Shown in pieces: positions 32,534 to 44,833 of a DNA stretch of 64,000 nt. A program made the translations under genes and the position numbers. The first letter of the stretch is position 1. Each line of letters starts with the position of its first letter. The stretch covers positions 10,874,183 through 10,938,182 of the forward strand of contig NC_133117.1 in assembly GCF_022965805.1 (NCBI RefSeq), given 5' to 3'. The notes below the pieces were generated by a model that was not told the DNA's origin, made no database searches, and saw only the letters and a program-made list of their open reading frames with translations. This DNA comes from Primulina eburnea. Taxonomy: Eukaryota; Streptophyta; Magnoliopsida; Lamiales; Gesneriaceae.

Positions 32534-34228
32534 TGAAACGTCTTCTCTTTTTATTGCTTAAAAGTACTAGAAATTATTATTTTTTTAAAACACTCAATTT
32601 TCGTCCATATAAGTTACACTTTAAAATAAAACATCATCCAACTAGCATTTTAAAAATCAAGTGAAATAGTCAACTGTTTTACCCAACCTAAAAAGCAATA
32701 AGTTTGAAAAGTATAGCTCATACTAAATCTCTCAAAAAGCATAAATAAATAGTCTTAAAATATTTAACGTAAATCATAAATCATAAATGCGGAAAATAGA
32801 AGCGCTGGTCCTCGTGTTGTGTGCACCTTCAGTCCAGTCAAATAATCCATCAAGACCTCCCTCTATCTCACTTGCATCCATCACACTTAGTGAGCCTAAA
32901 GACTCAACACACCATAATCTTTATAACAAATAATACGTATAAACCACATGCAACAGTGAAAATACTTTTACGTAAAAATAACATTTCATGACATGCAAAC
33001 ATAAACTTTAACTTTCCTTTTTCCTCAACATGACATAACATAAACATTTTTCATGATCATAAACATTTTTCCTTTTGTTAAATTCATATCATTAATTGTG
33101 ACTTTCCTCATCATGACATAAACCTAAAAAGTCTATGGATCCATCTACATGTAACCACAATACTAGGCGGCGGGGACATCAGCGACACTCTCACCGGTCA
33201 ACTGAGCCTTGGCCTATCCTCTTTCGAACAGAAATATGATCGTCAGGGCTCTCACTGGGGCCTTTCTCCTCTCACGATATTCTCATTCTTACCTCAAACC
33301 TCTTATCCTCATATCCTAAATGGTAAAAATAGAAGTACGATCGTCGGGCTCCCACTGGGACCATAACTCTCACGATATCTTCCAATGTAACCACGTAATA
33401 GTCACAATTACCTCCCTTCCTTCAATGTTTATTATTCTCATCACTTTATAAAAAATCATACATAACATAACATTTTTGTTTTTGAAACCAAGCATGCAAC
33501 AGGTTTTTTAAATGTTTTCCTTTAATCATAAAAATCCCTTAGACATTTAAAAAAATATATTTTAATCATGAACATTTCATAAACATTTAAAAATAATCAT
33601 AATATCATAAAAACAACATTTAGGGCGCTGCTATGACGTTTACTAATTTTGGTGTAAAAAGACCGTTTTACCCCTGGACTTGACATTTTACAATTTTGAC
33701 TTTTTTTCTTGATTTCTTGACTCTAACATGTCCCAAATAATTATTTAAACCTAAATTAATTTTTCCATAATTTTATTTAGCTTAAATCGAGAACTTTTAA
33801 ATTAATGTTTAAATAAGACATATTAAAGCGTTTTAATCACGAATTAAATCAAAACATAATATAAAGTTCCCAAATTAAAAACTTAAGACTTTTAATATTA
33901 TTTAAGCTAAAATATAATTTTACATAATTATATCAAACATAAAAATAGTCGTTTCAATTAATTCGTTAATTAGCATTTCGTGCGGCGATTAAATCCCGAA
34001 TAAATCCAAAACTCATTATTTGAGATCCCAAATTTTAACATAATATTTTTAAGATTTATTCTACCCTTCCAAGCCATGAGCCACCCCCGTGGACCCATGG
34101 ATTCAATTTTAGATATTAAAATCTCGTTTTTGACACAATATCGAACCACCTGAGCTATCTCCCAATTTACTCGAGCCACGCCCGAGCCACCTTGAGCCAA
34201 AACCTAGCCAACCCATCTAGGGACCCTT

Positions 34229-34971
34229 GTGGGGACCCGAACCTAATTCAACACTTTATTGTTATTAAGTTCAAAGTTACAACTATGTAATAGTGGGACA
34301 TAAATTTTTTTTTAATATACAAGTGCGGAAACGTAAGATAATAAATTTGATACATGTGTCAGTGTAATAGTACAAATCTTGCACCACGTTTATTTAACTT
34401 AATTAAAGTTCAGTCGCTCTGTCAAGTACTGAAAATCACTCTACTCGAAGTCCGGATATCCACGATAATCCTGAATCTCTCATCCTTTGCCTGATCCTGA
34501 TCTTGCCCCACCTGTTGTCATGCACAAATACAAAACAAGACAACAGCCGGATAACTCCGGTGAGAAATACAACTCAGTATAAACAATGTATACATGCAAT
34601 CATATATACAATATAAAAGCATATAACAGATATTCATAACATGTATCAAATCAGAAACATAACTCCATATCAAGTAATGAATCACACTCAGACTCAGACT
34701 CAACTCATTCCCAATCTAGGGATCCCGGTGTCTGGAAATTGATAATTATATCGAATCTCAGTCGATAGGAATGAATCAACCCCTAAACGGCATCGATACA
34801 ATTCATATATCCAGTGTCTGGGAGAATCAGCCACAGAATTGACGAATCGGCCAAGGACTAGGCGAATCAGCCAGCGATTAGGCGAATCAGCCCATAGCTA
34901 GGCGAATCAACCTGATAGCTAAACGAATCAGTCTATGACTCAATACATACACTGTCTATGAATCAATAGAC
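34229..34971 (-). repeat. Foreign LTR fragment in B's LTR (TGTGGGGACCCG type)
   Basis: It starts TGTGGGGACCCGAACC, an LTR-like end, with no coding sequence. A 20-bp tandem array (34821-34935) lies in its right half. No target duplication was found, and LTR B sequence is missing at the site, so this is a replacement or a decayed insertion rather than a clean one. Confidence 0.45.
34821..34935. repeat. 20-bp tandem repeat, about six units
   Basis: GGCGAATCAGCC-type units start at 34821, 34841, 34861, 34881, 34901 and 34921, with an exact 20-bp step and changes mainly in the last eight bases of each unit. Confidence 0.88.
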
Positions 34972-36401
34972 TGTTAGAGTAGGTGCCCGTCGAGCCAAGT
35001 GTTGGCCGAGGGTTCATGTTTAAACTCTATGTAAAAACAGTCTTTATTTTAATAATATTTGAATTTAATGTCTTGGCACTTCTTTATCTGTATACACATG
35101 CTAGTTGCATAGATAAAGTCCTTGAATATACAAATAGTTGCATAGATAAAGTCCTTGAATATACAAATAGTAGAAAGTATATGAGATGCTCATATGATGA
35201 GTATCATGAAACTCATATTTGGAATACTGTAAATTCTAAACAGTTCCTAGTCGATTCAGCCGCCGCTAAGAAGGATATTGGCCGCTTGAGTTAGAGACTA
35301 GTATCTGCGATGTGAGTACCATGTTTCATTGGTAGGAGACATTGTGATGTCCGAGCATGCAGATAAGTGCTCCTGGTAGAATGCACTGAATAACCCTCCA
35401 TAAAGGACTTTCCAAGTGGTTCTCACTTATCGAGTGGAAAAGTCCTAGTTTATGGTTGTACACCATTAGTCCTTATGATCGGGGATAACATTGAGACTCT
35501 ATGTGCTAGAATTACACTTTGACTTGTTTACCGACTCTCATGGGGTCACCAGGTGGCAAGGTTGGGTGTTCTGTCGAAACATATAAGAGTCGATGCATTG
35601 TAGTCGGGATTCACCGCTTACCTTCGGGTATGAATATCCTATGTATTCTCATGTGTATGTAGGTTGAAATATCTGATCAGAGTATGGTAGTAATTATGAA
35701 AGGGGTTTCATAGATTACACCATCGATGCAACTACAACATGACACATAGTATCGATTCATTGACAACTCTCGATAAACCAATGGTTGTCGAATCGGTCGA
35801 GATATATGAGTTGAAGGGACCGTACTATACGCTAACCATAACTGAATGGTTCTTGCAGGCACTATCATTTGATACCTAGGGAATCATGTAAGCGATGCTG
35901 CTAGGCGTTTAACATGATTCGTTGGGTACTATCATACTTGAGTCCTGACGTTCTTATTATCAAGGAGTTGATAATTAAGAATGGAGCTATTGGGGTATGC
36001 TCATATAAGGACATGTTTAGTCCAAATCACATGGAGATGTGAACTCACGGCTAGTTGTATCAATGAACCATTGAAGGCCACACAAGTACTAGCTTTCTAG
36101 ATCCCGTTGAGAAGTAAAATAGTTCAATGTGTTGAACGGCTTATAAAGAATTTATAAGCATAAGGAAAAATAGAAGTATAACTTCTATGAGGGAAATGTA
36201 ACTTTTAATTTGTGGAAGTGTTCCTAAATTAAAAGTTGGCCAAATAAATAATGTATTTGAAAATTTTGATTTTCATAAACATTATTATGGACTAAATTAA
36301 ATTAATTCAAGTGTTGAATTAATTTAACACTAGTGGGCCTAGTAGAGTCCAAATAATTAAATTAATTCAAGTGTTGAATTAGTTAAATCATATTGGGTCT
36401 T
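34972..36401 (+). repeat. Copia-like LTR fragment (TGTTAGAGTAGG type)
   Basis: It starts TGTTAGAGTAGGTGCCCG and ends in the repeated AATTAATTCAAGTGTTGAATTA block (near 36300 and 36360) next to resumed LTR B. It has no coding frame. A 33-bp tandem duplication lies at 35104-35169. Composition and start suggest a copia LTR; family not identified. Confidence 0.45.
35104..35169. repeat. 33-bp perfect tandem duplication
   Basis: GTTGCATAGATAAAGTCC plus CTTGAATATACAAATA-type sequence is present twice in a row (35104-35136, 35137-35169) without a visible difference. Confidence 0.9.
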
Positions 36402-37321
36402 AACCCATAAACCTTACCTAATCATGGCAGCCCCTTAACACATGTTTAACATAATTTTTGGATTAAAATTCATGAATTTATTGCATGTATGTGCAATATT
36501 CCGAAAAAAATAATAAGAAATTCATGATTTTCATGCACACGATATTTAAAACGATAATACGATGTGATAGATGAGAAAAAGAGATGTATGGCGTGCCTTT
36601 GCGTTATATATGCACGAAAAACCCGTTGGCGACGAAGAACGGGACGAGACCTAGGCTTTTTTTCCCATGAACCTTCGAAAAACCCCTTGAATGTGATATG
36701 TATGTGTGCCGTGTGTGTGTAGAGTGGTTGGGAGAGAAAGAAATTAAAAGAGTGGGTGGCCGTGAGAATGAGTGGCTTGTGTAGGGTTTTAGGTGTTTTA
36801 TATTTATTAAATACACTAATTAAATTACTAACTAGGCCTTAGGCCTATCAAGCCTTTAAATTAAGCCCATTAGTTTTAATTAGGATTTAATAAAATATTA
36901 ACAAAGTTTTTGTTAAAATAAATTTGTGAATTTATTAGTCGGGTTGCCAAAAAGCTCGTATTTTAGTTGAAAAACCAACACCGATAAAATTTACGTCTCG
37001 GCGTATAAAATCACCTCAAAACCTCTTATTTTCAAAAATAAAAAAAATGCATCACCCTTTTTTAAATAATTAAAAACAATTAACCAATAAAAACATTTTC
37101 TATTTTTCAGCCATCGGTCTCCGTTCCTCGATCGCAACTCGAATAACGTTTAAAAATACATTTTTATGCAACAATATAGAAAAATATATTTTAAACTTGT
37201 AAATATGCACAACATAATTAATTCATGCAATTAAAACATTAAATTAAAATACAGGAAAATTTAATAATTCAAATACACGTGGTTCGCGTGGACCTTTAAA
37301 TTTTCGGGGCGTTACATAATA

Positions 37322-37650
37322 CATGCTAAATGATATTCTAAAATATTTTTGATGAAAATATGATATTTTTACGATATATGCTGATGCTAAATGATTTTCT
37401 CGAAAAATGATATTTTACGATTTCTGAAAGATACAATATTTTTTAAATAAAAAAAAATATTTTGAAGGATGTGAATTGACTGTGACATGGAGGATATGTG
37501 GTGTTATCCGTTTAAGAAATAACGGTGAACTTATAAATGAGAATATCGTTAGGGAAAAGGGTGTCCCAGTGGGAGCCCGTTTATGGGCAAGGCTCAGAGA
37601 GAGCCCAACGATCGTATTTCTATATTTGGGCACGATCCAGTGACGAGAGT
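37322..37650 (+). repeat. LTR 'D', segment 3
   Basis: It runs from CATGCTAAATGATATTC to GATCCAGTGACGAGAGT. It contains GTGGGAGCCCG and CCCAACGATCGTATTTC, the counterparts of ATCGTCGGGCTCCCACTGGG in the minus-strand LTRs. Bases 37646-37650 (AGAGT) are the target duplication of element C. Confidence 0.6.
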
Positions 37651-40522
37651 TGAAACGTCCCGTGTTCTTGTGTTTAAAATGTACTAGGAAAATTAATTAT
37701 TTTTTTTTCAACTTCGATCCACATTAAAATATTTTAATAAAATATTTTGCCCATGTCCTAGAACTTTCGCTAGCTAGCATTTTAAAATCAATTGCAATCG
37801 TCATAAAATAAAATCATCGCATGAGTTACCAAACCTAAAAAGCAATAATCGTGAAACATACTCTCCTCTCCAAAACCACTCTAAAGCATAAATAAATGGT
37901 TTTAAAAATCTTTTAACGTAAAATTATAATCCATAATCATGAGTGCGGAAAATAGTAGAAGCGCTGGTTCTCGGGTTGTGTGCACCTTCAGTCCAGTCAT
38001 CTCATGCGTCAAGTCCTCCCTCATCCTCACCTGCATCCATCACACCTAGTGAGTCTAAAGACTCAACACACCAAATCTTTGTAACGAGTAATATATATAA
38101 AACCACATGCCACAGTGAAAATACTTTTACGTAAAATAACATTTTCGTGATATGCATGACATGAACCTCACATTTACCTTTTCCTCAATCATAACATGAC
38201 ATAAATCTTTTCATGATCATAGCATTATCTTTTTCTTGATTGAATTCAGATCGTTAATTGTGACTTTTTCCTGACGTGGAATGACATGACATGAACCCCA
38301 AAAGGGTCGATGGTACCATCTACATGAAACCACAGTACTGGGCGGCGGGGACATCAGCGACACAGGATCGTCAACTGAGCCTTGGCCTATTCTTGATCAT
38401 AACCTCAAATCCTCAAATCCTCATAGTCACAATTACTTCACTTTCATCAATGTTTTCATGTTTTCATCACCTTATAAAATTATGCATGAATATATTTTCT
38501 TTTGAAACCAAGCATGCACCATGTATTTTAAATGTCAATTTTAATCATAAAATTTTATGGACATTTAAAATAAATCATAAATAAATCATGAACATCTCAA
38601 ATCATTTAAAAATGAACATAATATCATAAAATCAGCATTTAGGGCACTGCCATGACCTTTACTAATTTCTAGGTATAAAATGACTGTTTTACCCCTGGAC
38701 TCGACATTTTACGTTTTCGACTTTTTCCTTGATTTCATGACTCTAACATGTCCCAAATAATTATTTAAGCTTACGTGAATTTTTTCGTAATTTTATTTGG
38801 CTTAAAACTTAGACTTTTTCAATTATCTTTTCTTAATTATTTTAACGGTGTTTTAATCCCGAAAAATACCAAATTTTAATATAAAATTCCTAAATTCTAA
38901 ATTTAGTCTTTTTATATTATTTTAGCCCTTATGGACCACGACTCGACCCCCGTGAGTCGTTTCCGAAATATTCTTTATTTTAAAACTCGTTCTGACACCT
39001 AAACTTCGATCCCGAGCCATCTCTTAATTTTATCGAGTTACCCCCGAACCAAATCGAGCCAAAAGGTGCCCAACATGTTAATTTAGCCTACTGGACACTA
39101 TGTTTGACAAGGCAACACCCAAGAACCCAAAAACGAGATGCTCAAGTCACCCTCCCCCCCCCCCCCCCCCCATGTACTGGCCGAGAGATCAAGTGCAAGA
39201 AATCTGTGTGTGTGATCAAGTGCCTTCATCCAACACTATACTAACCGAACCCAACCCATGGACACTTGCTTAGGACCCTCGTGAACCTTCCTAGCCCAGC
39301 CCGTGCCCCATGTAACGAGCCACCAATGCCTGAGAGTGGCGCGAACCCTGCACAAATCTGTGCAGGGTTCTCGGGTGGTGTCCTAGCTGTGCTAGGACTC
39401 TTCCCGAGCCCCTGGTTCGAGTCCTAGCATGGCTAGGACGCTCCCTAGACCCTGTACAAGCCCTGGCCGAGCCCTAGCTTCAGCCCCAAGCCAAGACCAG
39501 CCTTCCCTCATGACACCCGACCCCATCGATCAAGGCCGTAGTTACCGATTCTCGTTTTCCTGATTTCTTTTGGTTGCTGTCGTGTGTGTGTTCGTGAAGG
39601 GGGCTGTATCTTTCCTTGAAACCTTTACCTAAACGTTAGGTAACCCCATGGCAGTCCCTAAACACAATCAAGATATGGTTTGGTACACAAAAATCATTAG
39701 TTCATAGCATGTTAATGAGAAAAACGAATTTCTGAAAATAAAACTTCAAGATCTTTGTACACACAGAATTTGAATCGATATTATGATGTAATGGATGAGA
39801 AAATGAAGATATAGGCGTGCCTTTGCGTCGTAAACGCACGAAATACCGATGGCGACGAAGAACGAAGAGAACCAAGGCTATCTACCCTTAAAATTTTTGA
39901 AGGGAAAGCTTCCCAAAGCTTGTGCAAGTGCCGACTGCTGCTGCTGCCGAGGGAATGGTTTTGTTTCTGATAATTCTTTTAGGCGGCGTGAGAGTGAGTG
40001 CTTAGTTTAGGGTTTAGATTGTTTTTTATATGCTAATCAATTTATTAATTAGACTCAAGGCCTAATAACCTCTAATTAAGCCCACTAGTGCAAGCTAGGC
40101 TTTAATTAAACTTAGAAAAGCTTAAAAAAACGCTTTCATAAAAGAAATTTGTTAATTAAATAGCCGGACTGCTTACAAGATCGAATTTTAGTTGAAAACC
40201 AAACACCGATAAAAATTTTTAGTCCCGGCGTATAAAATCAATAAAAAATTCCTTGATTTCAAAAATATGAGAAACCATCTCCCCTAAATTAAATAATTAA
40301 AATTAATTATTTAATTAAAACATTTTTCAGCCCCCGGTCTCCGTTCCTCGATCGTCACTTGAATGACCTTAAAAAAATGCAATTTCATGCAGAATGGCAA
40401 TAAAATCATAATAAGCATGCATGTCACACAATTAATTAGCCATTAAAGTAAATTACTCATTTTTTTCATATTTTCTAGATTTGCATGCGGTTGGATTAGT
40501 CGTCTTAATTTTGGACCTTACA
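37651..40522 (-). repeat. 3' LTR of element C
   Basis: 2872 bp, TGAAACGTCCCGTG...TTGGACCTTACA, followed by the PPT complement ATTCCTCCCCCCCTTAAAT. The palindrome TGAGTCTAAAGACTCA is at 38050. An 18-base C run lies at 39154-39171 (14 bases in the other LTR). Confidence 0.9.
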
Positions 40523-40541
40523 ATTCCTCCCCCCCTTAAAT
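40523..40541 (-). promoter_or_regulatory. Polypurine tract of element C
   Basis: Minus strand ATTTAAGGGGGGGAGGAAT directly against the 3' LTR. Confidence 0.85.
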
Positions 40542-40559
40542 AAAATTTCGCCCTCGAAA

Positions 40560-42032
40560 TTAGAACTTACCGACTAACTCTGGATAGCGACTCATCAAGT
40601 CCCTCTCGGTTTCCCAAGTAGCTTCCTCTTCCGAGTGATTCAGCCACTTGACCTTGACCATTGGAATGACTTTATTACGTAATCTCCTCTCTTGCCTTGC
40701 CAAGATCTGGACAGGCTTTTCCTCATATATCATATTTGGAGTTAGCTGAAGAGGCTCATAGTTGAGTACATGTGATGGGTTAGACATGTACTTCCGAAGC
40801 ATAGAAACATGGAACACGTTGTGAACTCCTGAAAGTGCAGGTGGCAATGCCACTCTATAAGCTAGTGTCCCAATCCTCTCCAGAATCTCAAGCGGACCTA
40901 TAAACCTTGGACTAAGCTTGCCTTTCCTGCCAAAGCGCATAACACCCTTCATGGGTGCTATTTTCACAAATACGTGGTCGCCCACTGCAAACTCTAAGTC
41001 CCTTCGCCTCTTGTCCGCATAACTCTTCTGTCGGCTTTGTGCAGTCTTCATTCTCTCACGAATTCTGACTACCAACTCCGCTGTCTCTTCAATAACATCC
41101 GGACCAATAACCCTTCTTTCTCCAACCTCGTCCCAATGAATAGGAGATCTACATTTCCTTCCATAGAGTGCCTCAAAAGGAGCCATCCCAATTGATGATT
41201 GGAAGCTGTTATTGTAGGTGAACTCCACTAGAGGTAATTTCGGTTCCCAACTGCCTTGGAAATCGATAACACATGCTCGCAGTAGATCCTCCAAGGTCTG
41301 AATAACTCTCTCTGACTGACCATCGGTTTGAGGGTGGAACGCTGTACTGAACAATAACTTATTTCCCATCGCTGCATGCAAACTTTTCCAAAATGATGAC
41401 GTAAATCTCGGATCCCTGTCAGAAACGATAGAAACTGGAATCCCATGCAGACGAACTATCTCCCGAATGTACAACTCTGCATACTGAACCATGGTGAATG
41501 TCGTCTTAATAGGTAGAAAATGAGCTGATTTCGTAAGACGATCGACTATCACCCAAATGGCATTCAATCCCCTAACGGTCTTCGGCAGTCCCACTACAAA
41601 GTCCATAGTGATATTTTCCCATTTCCACTCGGGAATAAGGAGTGACTTCAATTTCCCTGCCGGTCGCTGATGCTATGTCTTGACTTGCTGACAAGTCAAA
41701 CACTCGGACACAAATCTCAGAATGTCCCTCTTCATCCCTGGCCACCAATATAACAACTGCAAATCCTTGAACATTTTCGTAGTTCCCGGGTGAATGGAAT
41801 ATGGTGAGTCATGGGCTTCCTTCATAATAAGCTCTCTCAAAGAGTTGTCGCTAGGAACCCATAGACGATCTCGATAACGAACTAAACCATCCACCACTGA
41901 ATACAAGTTTCGGCCCTTGGCCTCATCTCTAGCTCTCCACTTTTGCAACTGTTCATCAGTGGACTGACTCTCTCGGATGAATTTATTAGCCGGGTTGTCA
42001 AAACGTTCGCATTTTTGTTGAAAAACCAACAC
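40560..42032 (-). pseudogene. Element C integrase and chromodomain-like tail
   Basis: Element-sense reading starts in host sequence near 41976 (IRESQSTDEQLQKW); residues before that belong to inserted element E. The zinc-binding His/Cys part (YSIHPGTTKMFKDL, SECLTCQQ) is followed by a TAG at 41673. The DDE core follows: TMDFVVGLPKTV, VSDRDPRF and DGQSERVIQ. Then come the GPLEILERIG and HNVFHVSMLRKY segments, and a chromodomain-like end (YEEKPVQILARQERRLRNK, EEATWE). Stop at 40560 beside the PPT. Catalytic residues are kept. The TAG sits where element A has a Glu codon (VKAEHQ), so GAG to TAG is the simplest change. Confidence 0.9.
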
Positions 42033-42686
42033 CGATAAAAATTACGTCCCGGCGTATAAAATCGCCTTGAAACCCCCTATTTTCAAAAATAATAAAAAGC
42101 ATCACACATATTTTAAATAATTAAAAACAATTATTTAATAAAAATATTTTCTATTTTTCAGCCATCGGTCTCCGTTCCTCGATCGCAACTTGAATACATT
42201 TTAAAATACATTTTAATGCAACTATGTAGAAAATAAAATTTAAATATGCAAGTATGCACATCATAATTAATTTATGCAACTAAAACAATTAGTTGAAATG
42301 CACAAGGAATTTAATAATTTGCGCATGTGGTTTTCGTGGACTTTTAAATTTTCGGAGCGTTACAATCTTCCCCTCTTAAATTGAATTTCGTTCTCGAAAT
42401 TCGTTTACCCTTAATAACCCAAAAACAATATAGTCTAATTCCACCACAAAGCCAACATGCGTTGAAATCAAATAATTTCTTATTTTATAACGTATCACGT
42501 ATAAAAATTCAAAATCATATAAATCATATACCCAACAAGCTAGTAAACATGTAACTAAACATATTATTCATGTCATCATGCAAGTAACAACATATTAAAC
42601 CATATAAAGCATGTAAACTTACAAGTTTGAGGCTTGACGACTGATCTTCCCCGCGCTGATGGTGGCACAACCCTTTACAGAACCTG

Positions 42687-42698
42687 GCTCTGATACCA
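42687..42698 (-). promoter_or_regulatory. Primer-binding site of element E
   Basis: Minus strand TGGTATCAGAGC, two bases from the LTR start at 42701. Confidence 0.9.
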
Positions 42699-44833
42699 AC
42701 TGAGACGTCTGCTTATTCGTTTTTCTTTAAAACGTACTAGAATTTTTTAATTTTTTTTTTAAAACCTCACATAGTATCGGCCGAATCATAAAATATTTTG
42801 GAACCATTTTAAAAGTAAAACAACCAACTATTTTACTAAATCTAAAAATAACATTTGAAAAGTATAGCCCATACTATAACCTCTCAAAAACCACTCATAC
42901 ATAAATTGTCGTAAAAAATTATCTTTAACCTCACTTAAAATTATAAATCATGACTAGTGCAGGAAAACTAGCGTCGGTCCTCGGGTTATGTGCACCTTCA
43001 GTCCAGTCAGATCAACCATCAAGACCTCCATAAACATATTCATAATCACCTGCATCAATCACACCTAGTGAGTCTAAAGACACAACACGTCATATTCTTG
43101 ATAACGAGTAATACAGTTAACATATAACAGTGAAAAATACTTGTACTTAAAATATCATTTTCATGAAGATGCATAAACATAAACATAACATTTTCGTAAA
43201 CATTTTCATGATGCATAAAACTTTTAAATAAAAATATTTTCATAATCTTATGCATAAACATTTTCATATAAACATAAACATATTCATATTCATATAATCA
43301 TCAACGTATTCATATCATCATCAACATATACATATTCATTTTTCCTTTCGTTGAATTTAGATCGTTAATTGTGACTTTCGTGTTCTTCTACGTCTACGTC
43401 TACGTGTTGGGCGATGGATCCATCTACATGTAACCATAGTACTGGGCGGCGGGGACACCAGCGACACTCTCACCCGTCAACTGGGCCTTGGCCTTACGTA
43501 TTAACATATCATCGTATACATCTACATATCCGTATCCAAGGAAACACGATCGCTGGGCTCCCACTGGGACCATAACCTTCACGAAATTTCCAACATATCA
43601 TCGTATTAGTCACAATTACTTCACCTCCTTCAACGTTTCATATTCTCATCACTTTAAAAAAATTTAAACATGCGTATAACATTTTTCTTTTAAACCAAGC
43701 ATGCAACATGTCTTTTAAATGTCCATAATTAAACCATAAAATTCATAAACGTTTTAAAAATAACATTTTAACATATGCATATCCATGAACATTTAAAAAT
43801 CATAATTTAACATATAAAAATTCATAAACATCCATAATCATTTTAAAATAAACATTTTAAAAATGCGTAAACATTTAAAATAAACGTTTTAACATATAAA
43901 AATCATAAAAAGCCATAAACGTTTTTAAAATCAACATCATGAAAATCTTAAACATTTTAAATAATCATATTAACACATAAAACAGCATTCAGGGCACTGC
44001 CATGACGTTTACTAATTTCTAGGTGTAAAAAGACCGTTTTACCCCTGGACGTAAATTTCACGTTGACATTTTCTTAATTTCATTGACTCTAACATGTCCT
44101 AAATAGTTATTTAAGCCTACATGAATTTTCTCATATTTTTATTTAGCTTAATTCGATGACTTTTAAATTAATCATTAAATGTGAAGTATTAATGCGTTTT
44201 GAAGCTCGCAAGTTGCTGTTTTAAAACTAGGTCCTTTCTGGTTTTCTTCTCGTGCCCTGCCTGAACCAACCCCTAGCAGCCCCTGCCCCAACCTTAGACC
44301 ACCTTCTCTAGACCCTAAAGGACCTAGTTTCACCCAGCCGAGCCCCCTGGCCGAGCCCCTCCTCCCTGCCAACACTTCTGAAACCTGCGCATGCTTCCCC
44401 CTAAACTCACAGGTGGAGTCCTAACTTGTTAGGACTCCTCCCCAGCCCTTGGCCACGAGTCCTTCCCAGCCCCTAACCGAGACCCAGCTGTGACCCAAGC
44501 TAGGCCATGCATCGATTATCCCTTAAACCGAGCCCCATGATCAATACGTTCCGATTTCGGTCCCGACTTGTTTCTTTTATTGTTTGTGGCGTGTTGTGTA
44601 GTTCTAGGACCCCTTAGACTCGTGTAAAACATTCCTATAACATATCCTAATCATGGCAGCCCCTTCTAGCACATATAAATCATGTTTTGGAACACAATCA
44701 AGCTTTTAAAAATTCATGAAGATGCATGAACGAAAATATTCAAGGGTGCAACTTGTTTTTCATTCAAAACTCAATTAAATAAATACTATGGTGTGATAGA
44801 TGAGTAAAAGGAGAATTATGGCGTGCCTTTGCA

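Larger units (their letters stand above)
27976..37316 (-). mobile_element. Non-coding LTR element 'B' (LARD-like)
   Basis: The LTRs TGAAACGTC...GGGGCGTTACA lie at 27976-31291 and 32534-37316; the interior of only 1.24 kb has a PPT complement and a PBS but no gag or pol frame. Perfect TAATA flanks at 27971-27975 and 37317-37321 prove a single insertion. Element sense is minus. The right (5') LTR is interrupted at 34229-36401 by foreign LTR fragments that replace about 660 bp. The LTRs differ by many changes, so it is older than element A. It probably used proteins of a related coding element. Confidence 0.88.
32534..37316 (-). repeat. 5' LTR of element B, interrupted
   Basis: Two parts (32534-34228 and 36402-37316) align with 27976-29712 and 30372-31291 of the other LTR. 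The palindrome is at 32891 (TGAGCCTAAAGACTCA). The middle is replaced by 34229-36401. The end GGGGCGTTACA is followed by TAATA. Confidence 0.85.

Noticed and set aside
34821..34935. 20-bp periodic array considered as a satellite or CRISPR-like array
   Set aside because: Six degenerate units inside an LTR fragment; a local tandem duplication explains it.
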